A stretch of DNA of 64,000 nucleotides from Neobacillus sp. YX16 (GTDB taxonomy: Bacteria; Bacillota; Bacilli; Bacillales; Cytobacillaceae), in contig NZ_CP126115.1 in assembly GCF_030123505.1 (NCBI RefSeq), positions 1,564,001 to 1,628,000 of the forward strand, read 5' to 3'. Positions 51,715 to 60,826 of this stretch are shown here, piece after piece; within the stretch, counting starts at the first letter, position 1, and each line of letters starts with the position of its first letter. The position numbers and the translations under genes were made by a program. The notes under the pieces were generated by a model. The model had not been told where the DNA came from. It made no database searches and was given only the letters and a program-made list of their open reading frames with translations.

Positions 51715-52110
51715 ATGGTAACATTATACACTTCACCAAGTTGTACATCATGCAGAAAAGCAAAATCATGGTTAGAAGAACATGAAATCCCATATACTGA
51801 GCGAAATATTTTTTCTGAGCCATTGTCAATTGAAGAAATTAAAGAAATTCTTCGAATGACAGAAGACGGTACAGATGAAATTATTTCTACACGGTCTAAG
51901 ACATTTCAAAAATTAGATGTGAACCTAGACACAATGCCATTGCAGGACTTATTTGAATTAATTAAAGCTAACCCTGGACTATTACGTCGTCCTATTATTA
52001 TCGACGAAAAGCGTTTGCAGGTTGGCTATAATGAGGATGAAATTAGACGGTTTCTACCGAGGAGAGTTCGAACTTTCCAATTAAGAGAAGCACAGCGTAT
52101 GGTGAATTAA
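51715..52110 (+). CDS. spxA: Spx, RNA-polymerase-binding redox regulator
   Basis: ArsC-fold global regulator of disulfide stress that binds the alpha subunit C-terminal domain. The 131-residue protein starts [19 protein letters not shown], with the redox switch Cys10-X2-Cys13. GGAG sites precede the ATG at 51715. It is degraded by ClpXP with adaptor SpxH, also encoded here (58.4 kb). The next gene, mecA, encodes the ClpC adaptor, as in B. subtilis. Confidence 0.96.
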   Translation: MVTLYTSPSCTSCRKAKSWLEEHEIPYTERNIFSEPLSIEEIKEILRMTEDGTDEIISTRSKTFQKLDVNLDTMPLQDLFELIKANPGLLRRPIIIDEKRLQVGYNEDEIRRFLPRRVRTFQLREAQRMVN

Positions 52111-52120
52111 ACTAAAATGA

Positions 52121-52150
52121 TCAAGCCTTCATTCTGAAGGCTTTTTTTCT
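52121..52150 (+). terminator. Terminator after spxA
   Basis: AAGCCTTC-ATTCT-GAAGGCTTTTTTT. Confidence 0.9.
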
Positions 52151-52406
52151 ACTCTTGATGCCATTTAATTTGAGATTTCTCTGTCATTTTGTTACAATGT
52201 AAGGAATATCTAATTAATAGGCAAATTAATGGTTTTTGCAATTAAAGGTAATTTTATTTCCCAAATTAATACTTTTGTCATAAAATGAAAGTACAAGGAT
52301 TATATTCTTTTTGACATTACTATAATTCTTTGGGAAATTGCTAAAAAGCATTGTCTGCTGGGGGTATTTTGTCCCTTCAATATGGAAACGGAAGGGAGAG
52401 GTAAAG

Positions 52407-53078
52407 ATGGAAATCGAACGAATTAATGAGAATACAGTTAAGTTTTACATCTCTTATGGTGATATAGAAGAACGAGGCTTTGATCGTGAAGAAATTTGGT
52501 ACAATCGGGAGCGAAGTGAAGAACTTTTTTGGGAAATGATGGATGAAGTCCATCAAGAAGAAGAGTTTGTTGTGGAAGGACCTCTGTGGATTCAAGTGCA
52601 GGCTTTAGAAAAAGGGCTGGAAATTCTTGTGACGAAGGCACAGGTTTCAAAGGATGGACAAAAGTTTGAGCTTCCAATTCCAAATGAAAAATTAAAGGAT
52701 TTGCCTATTGATGGCAATATTGAAGATATCTTGGATCAGCATTTCAACCCTGGACAACGTGACGATGACGACCTTTTACTTGAAGAAGAGTCTTTAGAGT
52801 TTTTAATTGCTTTCAAAGATTTTGAAGACGTCATTATGTTGTCAAATCGAGGCGGACTTGATGATTTAATCACTGTATTGTACAACTTTGATAATAAATA
52901 TTATTTATATACTGAGTTTCCTGAAGATTTGTTTGAAGAGGACGAAATCGATGATATCCTAAGTATCCTGTTAGAATATGGTTATGAAACACAGTTAACC
53001 ATCCATCGAATCCAGGAGTATGGTAAAGAGATAATAGCTGAAAATGTATTTGCTGTAATAAGAAAGCATTTCAAATAA
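52407..53078 (+). CDS. mecA: Adaptor protein MecA
   Basis: Delivers ComK and other substrates to ClpCP. The 223-residue protein begins MEIERINENTVKFYISYGDI, has an acidic linker (about residues 105-125, DDDDLLLEEES) and a C-terminal ClpC-binding domain (FEDVIMLSNRG to VFAVIRKHF). The ATG at 52407 follows GAGAGGTAAAG. Together with comK at 1.5 kb the window has both partners of the competence switch. Confidence 0.95.
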   Translation: MEIERINENTVKFYISYGDIEERGFDREEIWYNRERSEELFWEMMDEVHQEEEFVVEGPLWIQVQALEKGLEILVTKAQVSKDGQKFELPIPNEKLKDLPIDGNIEDILDQHFNPGQRDDDDLLLEEESLEFLIAFKDFEDVIMLSNRGGLDDLITVLYNFDNKYYLYTEFPEDLFEEDEIDDILSILLEYGYETQLTIHRIQEYGKEIIAENVFAVIRKHFK

Positions 53079-53081
53079 ACG

Positions 53082-53116
53082 TACCGATTTCGATTATTGA
53101 AATCGGTATTTTTTAC
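53082..53116 (+). terminator. Terminator after mecA
   Basis: ACCGATTTC-GATTATT-GAAATCGGTATTTTTT. Confidence 0.9.
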
Positions 53117-53141
53117 ATAGGTTAAATTCTTTTTGAGGGTG

Positions 53142-54659
53142 ATGAGACTGAAAAACACGGTAAGGGTTGTATTGTTTGTACTGGTTCTATCCGTACTTAT
53201 GTTTTTCTTTAAGGAGTATATAAATGATGGGGTATTTGGTTTTCTGAGTCTTTTAATAACGTTGTCTGTCATTTTTATTTCATTCGTTATTTTTTTAGAG
53301 AATCGACATCCAACACAAACTATAACCTGGTTAGTTGTATTGGGGAGCTTTCCTCTAGTAGGTTTCTTTTTCTATTTACTTTTCGGAAGGAATTATCGTA
53401 AGGAGAAAATGTATCGGAAGAAATATTTTCTTGATAAACAAGCTTTTTTGACCGTGGAGGGTGAAAATGACCCGCGAGGTGAAGAAAAACTTGGATTAAT
53501 GGCCGAGCACCAAGCAAGGCTATTTACTTTGGCGCAAAAATTGGGGAACAGTCCCATCTCCTTTGATACGTCAACGAAGGTATTAACCAACGGGGAGGAA
53601 ACCTTTCATCACATTCTTGAGCAATTGAATAGAGCCAGACATCACATCCATATTGAGTATTATATTGTCCGGGATGATCGGATTGGACAAGAAATTAAAG
53701 AAATTTTAATTGAAAAGGCAGCACAAGGGGTTGAAGTCCGGTTTCTATACGATGCAGTGGGTTCATGGAAATTATCGAAAAAGTATATCAATGAGCTAAA
53801 AAACGCTGGAATAGAAACAGTATGTTTCGGTCCTGTAAAACTGCCATTTTTAAATAATAAATTTAATTTCAGAAATCATCGGAAAATAATTGTGATTGAT
53901 GGAATGATTGGGTTTGTCGGCGGACTAAATATCGGTGACGAATACTTAGGCAGGAATCAAACATATGGCTTCTGGCGAGACACCCATTTAATGTTAAGAG
54001 GGGAAGCCGTTCGATCATTGCAGCTGATTTTTTTACAAGATTGGTATTACATGACCAATCATAGCTTCTTAACGGCAGAATATTTGTCTCCTCAAATAGA
54101 TGAAAAAAACCATGGTGGAGTTCAGCTAATTGCCGGGGGTCCGGATAATGAATGGAGTGTAATAAAAAATATTTTTTTCTCGATGATTACATCTGCAAAA
54201 GAGTCTGTTTGGATTGCCTCACCATACTTTATCCCTGATGAGGACATTTTTTCCGCGATAAAAGTGGCTGCCCTTAGCGGGATTGATGTGAGATTGCTTG
54301 TACCCAACCGGCCTGACAAACGAATTGTCTTCCATGCCTCACGTTCTTATTTTCCAGAGCTATTGGAAGCAGGCGTTAAGGTATACGAATATGAACGCGG
54401 GTTTATGCATAGTAAAATTGTCATTGTTGATCATGAACTTGCCTCTATAGGGACTTCAAATATGGATATGCGCAGCTTTCATTTGAATTTTGAGGTTAAT
54501 GCTTTTTTATTTCGTACAAAAAGTACCCAGAAGCTAGTGGCAGAATATATTAATGATTTAGAATATGCTAAGGAGCTTGAATTAATCTCATTTAGGAAGA
54601 GGCATATTGGCTTGCGGTTAATTGAGTCAACAGCAAGGTTACTTTCACCGCTTCTTTAA
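53142..54659 (+). CDS. cls: Cardiolipin synthase (PLD superfamily)
   Basis: Makes cardiolipin from two phosphatidylglycerol molecules at the membrane. About 505 residues: two N-terminal membrane helices (about 7-27 and 32-57), then two phospholipase-D HKD motifs, NHRKIIVIDGMIGFVGG and MHSKIVIVDHELASIGTSN. GAGGGTG lies very close to the ATG at 53142 (a TTG nine bases upstream is an alternative), so the exact start is uncertain. It lies between mecA and coiA; B. subtilis does not have it there, as far as I recall. Confidence 0.92.
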   Translation: MRLKNTVRVVLFVLVLSVLMFFFKEYINDGVFGFLSLLITLSVIFISFVIFLENRHPTQTITWLVVLGSFPLVGFFFYLLFGRNYRKEKMYRKKYFLDKQAFLTVEGENDPRGEEKLGLMAEHQARLFTLAQKLGNSPISFDTSTKVLTNGEETFHHILEQLNRARHHIHIEYYIVRDDRIGQEIKEILIEKAAQGVEVRFLYDAVGSWKLSKKYINELKNAGIETVCFGPVKLPFLNNKFNFRNHRKIIVIDGMIGFVGGLNIGDEYLGRNQTYGFWRDTHLMLRGEAVRSLQLIFLQDWYYMTNHSFLTAEYLSPQIDEKNHGGVQLIAGGPDNEWSVIKNIFFSMITSAKESVWIASPYFIPDEDIFSAIKVAALSGIDVRLLVPNRPDKRIVFHASRSYFPELLEAGVKVYEYERGFMHSKIVIVDHELASIGTSNMDMRSFHLNFEVNAFLFRTKSTQKLVAEYINDLEYAKELELISFRKRHIGLRLIESTARLLSPLL

Positions 54660-54664
54660 GTTCA

Positions 54665-54698
54665 CAAACTCGTCAAATTGGCGAGTTTTCTTTTTGGT
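54665..54698 (+). terminator. Terminator after cls
   Basis: AAACTCG-TCAAATTGG-CGAGTTTTCTTTTT. Confidence 0.8.
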
Positions 54699-54759
54699 TA
54701 AAACAGGGTTTTTTGTAAAGTGCAACGAATGTAAGAAGCAAAAGGAGGCTGATATTAAT

Positions 54760-55956
54760 TTGTTAAATGCTAAAACAAGTTCAGGAACAACATTTAGCTT
54801 AGGTAATCATTATAGGAAGGAGAATCTATTATCTCTACGGAAAACGGAGAAGTTTTTTTGTCCGGTCTGTGGGGAAGCCGTTTCTCTTAAATTGGGCAAT
54901 CAACGAATTTACCACTTTTCTCATCGAAGCGGAACGGTTTGTAGGGATATTTTTGAAAGTGAAACAATTTATCATATGGAAGGAAAGCTCCAGCTCTACC
55001 AATGGCTTAAAGAGCAGCAAATCCCTGCAGAATTAGAATATTTTGATCACATCATCGGGCAGCGCCCTGATATCATGTTCCATTATGATGGAAACAAATA
55101 TGCATTGGAATTTCAATGTTCACCCATAACAGAAGAAATATTTATCAAACGAACGGATTCCTACTTTCAACAGAATTATATCCCACTTTGGATTATAGGC
55201 GGTAATCATATAAAAGCAAAAAGGAGTAATGTTTTCTCCCTGTCAAACTTCCATTATTTCTTTTTAAGAGAAACAAAGGGCAGACAGTTGTTACTTCCTT
55301 CTTATTGCCCCGAAGAAAAACAGTTCCAAATCCTCAGTTCAATTCTTCCTTATTCGATAAAAAATACAATCGCAAATTCCCTTCATTTTTCTATTCAAAA
55401 TGCCGGAATTGAGGATATTTTAACACCCAAATGGATCGCTCACTCAAACTTCTCTAAATGGTTAAATGAACATGAGAAATCTACCATGTATTGGTCACTT
55501 CATCCTAGTCCCGACCAAAATCGTTTTCTTCGCGAAATTTATCATCATAACCTCAACTTATATTTGCTTCCCCCGGAAATCGGTTTACCTGTTCACCATT
55601 CTCTTCTAATCCAAACACCTGCAATTGTCTGGCAAACCTATTTGTATTTAGACGCCTTGGAGGACAAATCACCCAATGATCTTATTAATCTGAAAGAGGT
55701 TGAAAGAAATTTTAACGATAGAATTAAAACCAAGGAGATTACGATAAGGAAACTGCCTCAAATTCCAAGAGAAACATCCTTTTTAGCGGTGAAAGAGTAT
55801 TTTCTTCAACTAGAGAGACTTGGCATCGTTATAAAAAGAAACGAAACGACGTACCAACTACAAAATAGGATTTACATCCCCAAAACAAACCGAGAAAAGG
55901 AAGAAAGAAGGAACGAATTTATTCAAAAAAATAGGACCATCCTAGCAAAAACATAA
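54760..55956 (+). CDS. coiA: Competence protein CoiA
   Basis: CoiA is a competence-induced nuclease-like protein needed for efficient transformation, ComK-dependent in B. subtilis. From the TTG at 54760 (AAAGGAGG nine or more bases upstream) it is 398 residues. Visible are a zinc-ribbon-like FFCPVCGEAV with a HFSH pair, and a PD-(D/E)XK core GQRPDIMFHYDG..ALEFQCSPI with the DxnExQ residues. The reading frame is open for another 46 codons upstream, but that part runs through the cls terminator and is not coding. ATG starts are lacking near the homologous N-terminus. Confidence 0.88.
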   Translation: MLNAKTSSGTTFSLGNHYRKENLLSLRKTEKFFCPVCGEAVSLKLGNQRIYHFSHRSGTVCRDIFESETIYHMEGKLQLYQWLKEQQIPAELEYFDHIIGQRPDIMFHYDGNKYALEFQCSPITEEIFIKRTDSYFQQNYIPLWIIGGNHIKAKRSNVFSLSNFHYFFLRETKGRQLLLPSYCPEEKQFQILSSILPYSIKNTIANSLHFSIQNAGIEDILTPKWIAHSNFSKWLNEHEKSTMYWSLHPSPDQNRFLREIYHHNLNLYLLPPEIGLPVHHSLLIQTPAIVWQTYLYLDALEDKSPNDLINLKEVERNFNDRIKTKEITIRKLPQIPRETSFLAVKEYFLQLERLGIVIKRNETTYQLQNRIYIPKTNREKEERRNEFIQKNRTILAKT

Positions 55957-56092
55957 ATGAAATAGCACTTTAGGGCATAATATAATGGGTAAATCTTATT
56001 TTATTAAAGGAAATCGCATGAAAAAAGGAGAATATAAAAAGGGGTAATTAACTTTAACGTAACCAGAAAAAAAGTTGAATGGAGGAAGAAAT

Positions 56093-57910
56093 ATGGCAAA
56101 TGAAGCTGCAGTAAAAGCATTGCCTGCTAGAAGTGAAATACCTGTTGAAGATACATGGAAATTAGAAGATATATTTTCAAGTGATCAAGAATGGGAACAA
56201 GAATTTCAAGAAGTAAAAAACCAGATTTCTGGGATTAAGGAATTTGAAGGGAAACTTGGAGAGAGTGCTGATACGCTTTATAATGCGCTTCAATTTCAAG
56301 ATAAGCTTCTTGAGAGAATTGGAAAGCTTTATACATACGCCCATATGCGCTATGACCAGGATACGACTAATTCCTTTTACCAGGGATTAGATGATAGGAT
56401 GAAAAACCTTTACTCTCAAGCAGGCAGTCAATTAGCATTCATTGTCCCTGAAATTCTTGCTCTTGAGGAAAATAAGGTGAATGGATTTTTAAATGAGAAG
56501 GATGAATTAAAGCTTTATGAGCATGCCATTGAGGAAATTAACCTTCAAAGACCACACGTCTTGTCTGCAGAGCAGGAAGCCTTGTTAGCTGAAGCAAGTG
56601 AAGTGATGGATGCATCTAGTAATACCTTCGGGATGTTAAATAACGCTGATTTAAAATTCCCTTCTGTTAAAGATGAAAATGGTGAAGAGGTTGAAATTAC
56701 TCATGGACGTTACATCCGATTTCTTGAAAGTGGAAATCAAAACGTTCGTCGAGACGCGTTTAAGGCTGTTTACGAAACGTATGGAAACTTCCGAAATACT
56801 TTTGCCAGCACAATAAGCGGCAATGTAAAAAAGGATAATTTTAATGCAAGAATTAGAAAATACGACTCTGCAAGGCATGCGGCACTATCAGCCAATAATA
56901 TTCCTGAAAGCGTCTATGATAATTTAGTTAACACGGTAAACGATAATTTACATTTATTGCACCGCTACGTTAAACTTCGGAAAAAAGTATTAGGTGTTAA
57001 CGAATTGCATATGTATGATTTATATACACCTCTAGTAAAAGACGTTAAAATGGAAATCCCTTACAAACAGGCGGAGGAGCTTGTTGTAAAAGGCCTCGCT
57101 CCATTAGGGGAGGAGTATTCACAAATCTTAAAAGAAGGATTTGAAAACCGCTGGGTAGATGTTCATGAGAATAAAGGAAAGCGCAGCGGTGCTTATTCTT
57201 CTGGGGCTTATGGCACCAATCCTTATATCCTAATGAATTGGCAGGATAATGTGAATAACTTATTTACATTGGCTCATGAATTTGGTCATTCCGTTCACAG
57301 CTACTATACAAGAAAGAATCAGCCATACCCGTATGGAAACTATTCTATTTTTGTTGCTGAGGTAGCCTCAACCTGTAATGAAGCACTTTTAAATGATTAT
57401 TTATTGAAAACGATTGATGATGAACAAAAAAGAATCTATTTATTAAACCATTATTTAGAAGGATTCAGAGGCACTGTATTCCGTCAAACCATGTTTGCAG
57501 AATATGAGCATTTAATCCATCAAAAAGCTCAAAATAATGAGGCGCTGACAGCCGATTTATTAACGAGTGAATATTATGCATTAAATAAGAAGTATTTTGG
57601 TGATGAGGATATTGTGATTGATGAAGAAATCGACTTAGAATGGGCTCGAATTCCTCATTTCTATTACAATTATTATGTGTATCAATATGCTACCGGCTTT
57701 AGTGCAGCTACTGCATTAAGTAAGCAAATCTTAGAGGAAGGTGAGCCTGCTGTTAAACGCTATATCGATTTCTTAAGTTCTGGAAGCTCTGACTACCCAA
57801 TCGAAGTTCTTAAGAAAGCCGGTGTGGATATGACTAGCGCTGACCCGATTAAGGATGCATGTAAAGTATTTGAAGAGAAATTAAATGAATTAGAGCAGTT
57901 ATTATCTTAA
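56093..57910 (+). CDS. pepF: Oligoendopeptidase F
   Basis: Cytosolic M3-family zinc peptidase that cleaves short peptides, 605 residues. Zinc motif AHEFGHSVHS (HEXXH) with the downstream EVASTCNEALL glutamate, and C-terminal GFSAATALSKQIL. The ATG at 56093 follows GGAGGAAG. Neighbour of coiA and spxH as in B. subtilis yjbG. Confidence 0.95.
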   Translation: MANEAAVKALPARSEIPVEDTWKLEDIFSSDQEWEQEFQEVKNQISGIKEFEGKLGESADTLYNALQFQDKLLERIGKLYTYAHMRYDQDTTNSFYQGLDDRMKNLYSQAGSQLAFIVPEILALEENKVNGFLNEKDELKLYEHAIEEINLQRPHVLSAEQEALLAEASEVMDASSNTFGMLNNADLKFPSVKDENGEEVEITHGRYIRFLESGNQNVRRDAFKAVYETYGNFRNTFASTISGNVKKDNFNARIRKYDSARHAALSANNIPESVYDNLVNTVNDNLHLLHRYVKLRKKVLGVNELHMYDLYTPLVKDVKMEIPYKQAEELVVKGLAPLGEEYSQILKEGFENRWVDVHENKGKRSGAYSSGAYGTNPYILMNWQDNVNNLFTLAHEFGHSVHSYYTRKNQPYPYGNYSIFVAEVASTCNEALLNDYLLKTIDDEQKRIYLLNHYLEGFRGTVFRQTMFAEYEHLIHQKAQNNEALTADLLTSEYYALNKKYFGDEDIVIDEEIDLEWARIPHFYYNYYVYQYATGFSAATALSKQILEEGEPAVKRYIDFLSSGSSDYPIEVLKKAGVDMTSADPIKDACKVFEEKLNELEQLLS

Positions 57911-57915
57911 AGAGG

Positions 57916-57950
57916 AAAGGGATGGTACCATGTGTACCATCCCTTTAAAA
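57916..57950. terminator. Terminator between pepF and the small membrane protein gene
   Basis: AAAGGGATGGTAC-CATGT-GTACCATCCCTTT, 13-bp perfect stem; A/T flanks on both sides. Confidence 0.85.
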
Positions 57951-58118
57951 TCCTCTAAATCTTTTTCTGTCATTCAAATAGAACAGAAGAGTAAAGATCC
58001 CAATGAAAAATAGCGGAATGCTAATTAGTAATGGGAAAACCTTCATTAAGGCTAAAATGTGAAGGGAAAATCCACAAAAAATAAAGAGAATCATGAGGAT
58101 AACAGGCAAGTTTTTCAT
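57945..58118 (-). CDS. yizD: YizD-like small membrane protein
   Basis: Fifty-seven residues from the ATG at 58118 (AAAGGTGG upstream): MKNLPVILMILFIFCGFSLH..., two membrane helices and a basic tail NDRKRFRGF. A 12-codon upstream extension is possible but lacks a ribosome site. In B. subtilis yizD sits in this place beside roxS and yjbH. Function unknown. Confidence 0.7.
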   Translation of the reverse strand: MKNLPVILMILFIFCGFSLHILALMKVFPLLISIPLFFIGIFTLLFYLNDRKRFRGF

Positions 58119-58226
58119 AATGTATTCCACCTTTTTGAGAAAATCGTGTTTCAACCTAGTTATAGTTTATTGTCCACATTAGGTTAATATGATTTTGACA
58201 ATTATGTGAAATAACACACAATCACA

Positions 58227-58277
58227 TTGTCAATGGGTTCTGCCACATGGTATATTCTATACGTGAAGTTAGTCACA
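58227..58277 (+). promoter_or_regulatory. roxS promoter with Rex/FNR-like box at the start site
   Basis: TTGTCA (58227-58232) - 18 bases - TATATT (58251-58256) with an extended -10 TGG. CGTGA-AGTTAG-TCACA (58262-58277) overlaps the predicted start, a place suited to a repressor. The dyad fits Rex (TTGTGA-N6-TCACAA) as well as FNR; roxS is Rex-repressed and ResD-activated in B. subtilis. Confidence 0.7.
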
Positions 58278-58377
58278 ACAAACATATACCCCTTTGTTTG
58301 ACCGTGAAAAATTTCTCCCATCCCCTTTGTTCGTATAAAATAGAAAAAGACCTTGCAGTTTGGCTGCAAGGTCTTTT
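58263..58377 (+). ncRNA. roxS: RoxS/RsaE regulatory small RNA
   Basis: About 115 nt from the predicted start to the end of the terminator. It contains the conserved C-rich regions ACCCCTTTGTTTGACCG and GAAAAATTTCTCCCATCCCC followed by TTTGTT, which I recognise from RoxS (Bacillus) and RsaE (Staphylococcus), and ends in AAAGACCTTGCAG-TTTGG-CTGCAAGGTCTTTT. RoxS pairs through its C-rich loops with ribosome sites of central-metabolism and respiration mRNAs, in response to NO and redox state. Location between yizD and yjbH matches B. subtilis. Ends are inferred from promoter and terminator. Confidence 0.88.
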
Positions 58378-58378
58378 C
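58345..58378. terminator. Shared terminator of roxS and spxH
   Basis: AAAGACCTTGCAG-TTTGG-CTGCAAGGTCTTTT, 13-bp perfect stem with A/T tracts on both sides. Confidence 0.92.
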
Positions 58379-58404
58379 ACGTTTAAGAAGTCACTGCGAT
58401 TGGA

Positions 58405-59271
58405 TTAGTCTTCAAGATACCGCCAGAATGTTCCATACTTTGCCGGAAGTTGTTCCACCTTTTGAAGTAAAAGCAATTGTTTCATTTCTCGCTCTACTTG
58501 AGAGATTGACAAATTATAAACTACGGCAATTTCTTTAGAAGCTACTAGTTTAAAATACTCCAGAAATTTTTCTAAAGGGGGCGGCTGATTTTTTTCAGGC
58601 TCTACAGAAAGCATTTCTTCAAGAATTTGCACATAGACTTCATAAGGGTAGGGCCCGGTAATTTTAATGCCCTCATCCTCTGCATTCTCGTTAAAAAATA
58701 CAAGCGTCGGTATTTCTTGTACCTCCATCTCAGTGGTGATTTTTAGGTCACACTGGAATGCTTTAGCCGCGCTTTCAGAATGAAAATCGGATATGAACTC
58801 CTCTACATCTAATCCTGCATTTTCAGCACAGGATGTTAATACTTCAATATGGGAGATGTTTTGTTTATCGATAAAAAGTTTTTCCTGCAGCTTGCGTAGA
58901 AACCGTATGCCTGCTCGTCTGCCTTGCAGCTCAGCTGCCTTTATTGCAACAGAGGCTATATACGGGGAAGCTACTGGATTTTCTAACCAAAGGCTTCCAT
59001 CACAGGACATCCCTGATCTGCTTGCTGTCTTTTCCCATAATTCCGCAATCACTTCATAATTTTTCTTTTTGCTGACATTTAAATTTGCGATACGACCACT
59101 TAACACATGTTTTATGGAAAAATATCTGCCATATTCAATGTGTAATTTTTTTAAGATAGGCTCAAGTGCCCAACACTCTGGGCATAAAGGATCGATGAAC
59201 ATATATATTTCAAGCGGCTTCTTGTCATAACTGTAGGAGTTTGGCCTTGAAGTGAATCCAGGAATACTCAC
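58405..59271 (-). CDS. spxH: ClpXP adaptor SpxH (YjbH), DsbA-like
   Basis: Binds Spx and speeds its ClpXP degradation; also a redox sensor. The 288-residue protein has a DsbA/thioredoxin-like fold with [15 protein letters not shown] (CXXC near residue 30), a cis-Pro loop QEIPTLVFF, and a C-terminal helical extension. GTG start overlapping the stop of yjbI by four bases, with GGGTGA upstream. It is co-transcribed with the globin gene. Confidence 0.95.
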   Translation of the reverse strand: MSIPGFTSRPNSYSYDKKPLEIYMFIDPLCPECWALEPILKKLHIEYGRYFSIKHVLSGRIANLNVSKKKNYEVIAELWEKTASRSGMSCDGSLWLENPVASPYIASVAIKAAELQGRRAGIRFLRKLQEKLFIDKQNISHIEVLTSCAENAGLDVEEFISDFHSESAAKAFQCDLKITTEMEVQEIPTLVFFNENAEDEGIKITGPYPYEVYVQILEEMLSVEPEKNQPPPLEKFLEYFKLVASKEIAVVYNLSISQVEREMKQLLLLQKVEQLPAKYGTFWRYLED

Positions 59272-59675
59272 GAATTTTCACCCGGTATCTCACTGCCATC
59301 AGGCTTATTAATCATATGCTGAGCAGTAAGATAGAGCCTAGAATAAAATTCATCCCTAAATGGACCCTCTAAACCAGTCTTGTCCATCGCTTGTGTCATG
59401 CATGAAAGCCATGCCTTTGCACGAGCAGGAGTAATGGGAAAAGGCAAATGTCGTGCACGCATCATCGGATGACCATGCTCCTCTGTATACAATGGTGGTC
59501 CTCCCAAATATTGTGTTAAAAATTGCTTTTGTTTTCGGGCAATTTCTGAAAAGTCATTTGGAAAGATTGGAGCAAGATCAGGATGTTGTGCAACTAGACC
59601 ATAAAAAGTATCCACGAGACGATGTAGAGCAGCTTCGCCAAGGGCCTCATATGGAGTAGGCTTTTTCTCATTCAT
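59268..59675 (-). CDS. yjbI: Truncated hemoglobin YjbI
   Basis: Group II 2/2 globin of 135 residues: [20 protein letters not shown] at the start, [21 protein letters not shown] (with the CD/E region) and [19 protein letters not shown], where His of RHLPF is the proximal ligand and Trp the G8 residue typical of group II. Oxygen or NO chemistry at heme; the product may protect SpxH or respiration. First gene of the yjbI-spxH operon. Confidence 0.93.
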   Translation of the reverse strand: MNEKKPTPYEALGEAALHRLVDTFYGLVAQHPDLAPIFPNDFSEIARKQKQFLTQYLGGPPLYTEEHGHPMMRARHLPFPITPARAKAWLSCMTQAMDKTGLEGPFRDEFYSRLYLTAQHMINKPDGSEIPGENS

Positions 59676-59746
59676 GTTGACAACTCCTTTGAATATGTTT
59701 GTATCTTTATTTTATCAATGCTAAATTCATATCTCAAATAAACCGC

Positions 59747-60319
59747 TTATAATTTTTGCTGGTAAAACCGAGCAATCTTATTCTGAGTTTTTCGTATAGG
59801 TATTTCATATTGTTTAAGTAGTCCTTGAAATACAAGTTGTCCACTTTGGAAATCTTCCACTTCGTATTCAATCTCATAGTCTTCTTTGTTTAAATAAAAG
59901 CTATGATCCAATACAAGTAAACCCTCTTTGTAGGGGAATTCAGCTCTTTTGGTTGTGAGAGATCCAAAATATACAATTTTGTTAAATGCAATTTTTAATT
60001 GTTCTATTCGTTCCTGGACAATTCCCTTTGGGAATATCTGCTGTTGAATGGCTGCCTTAAACTCATTTGCAGATAAAAGTTGTGTCGTTTCTAAAAGTCC
60101 AACAGCTGCCGGTTGTTTTAACGTCAATTCAAAGTTATTCTTTTTTTCTCTGATTCTTAGGGCAGAACCTAGGTTCTTTAAAGCAAATTCCGGTGTGTCG
60201 AAGTAATGATTTGATTGCATGACAATATCCTTTTCCTTAACATTAAATGTTTTAAGAAGATTTTCATATTCAACTTTAGTAAGTAAGTTCTTAAATTCAA
60301 TTTCGATTGTCTCTGACAT
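59747..60319 (-). CDS. yjbK: CYTH-domain protein YjbK
   Basis: CYTH/triphosphate-tunnel metalloenzyme of 190 residues starting MSETIEIEFKNLL, with the signature EIEFKN (ExExK), YFDTPEFALKNLGSALRIR, TLKQPAAVGLLE, LDHSFYLNKEDYEIEYEVED. Members hydrolyse tripolyphosphate or related compounds. It is divergent from the yjbL-yjbM operon; with RelQ next door a nucleotide or polyphosphate role is plausible. Length equals B. subtilis YjbK as I recall. Confidence 0.9.
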   Translation of the reverse strand: MSETIEIEFKNLLTKVEYENLLKTFNVKEKDIVMQSNHYFDTPEFALKNLGSALRIREKKNNFELTLKQPAAVGLLETTQLLSANEFKAAIQQQIFPKGIVQERIEQLKIAFNKIVYFGSLTTKRAEFPYKEGLLVLDHSFYLNKEDYEIEYEVEDFQSGQLVFQGLLKQYEIPIRKTQNKIARFYQQKL

Positions 60320-60439
60320 CAGGTCCATTCCTTTCCTAACATATATTTATTGTATCTTAGCTTTAAGTTAAACCGCAATTCTTGGGAGAAATGGATAGAT
60401 TATGCTAAAATAAGGGAGTGAATAGTGGAGGTAAAAAGG

Positions 60440-60799
60440 ATGAATAAAAGAATAACAATTACAAAAGCGAACTTTTTGAATAGTAAATTAAATTTATATG
60501 CAAGTGAGTCCATTAGCGGGTTAAGCCCCGCAGAACAAATTCTTGTTGATTCTAAAGAATTTTCTTTTGTTTATTTACTGGAAAATCTAGAGGGTTATAC
60601 ATATATCGACATGAAAGAGCCAATTTGGCCTTGGTTAAAAAAGGTACTAGAACAACCAATTCCAGTGTGGATTCTTTTTGAAGATGAACAATTGGAATTA
60701 ACAAATTTCTATGAGGAATTATCTGAACTAATAACCAACATAAGAGGCAATAGTAATTATGGTGCAGAAATGGTCACGAAAGTAGAAGAGATTTTTTAA
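60440..60799 (+). CDS. yjbL: YjbL-like protein
   Basis: A 119-residue acidic, soluble protein: MNKRITITKANFLNSKLNLY..., LENLEGYTYIDMKEPIWPWL and a C-terminal helical part. AGTGGAGGT precedes the ATG at 60440. In front of yjbM as in B. subtilis. No recognisable motif; function unknown. Confidence 0.8.
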   Translation: MNKRITITKANFLNSKLNLYASESISGLSPAEQILVDSKEFSFVYLLENLEGYTYIDMKEPIWPWLKKVLEQPIPVWILFEDEQLELTNFYEELSELITNIRGNSNYGAEMVTKVEEIF

Positions 60800-60826
60800 A
60801 CATATTATAGTTGTCATTGGGGTGGA

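Noticed and set aside
54622..54759. 46-codon N-terminal extension of coiA
   Set aside because: It overlaps the end of cls and runs through its terminator hairpin.
58205..58220. TGTGA-AATAAC-ACACA as a separate FNR box
   Set aside because: One mismatch and no -10 at the expected distance on either strand; treated as part of the larger dyad.
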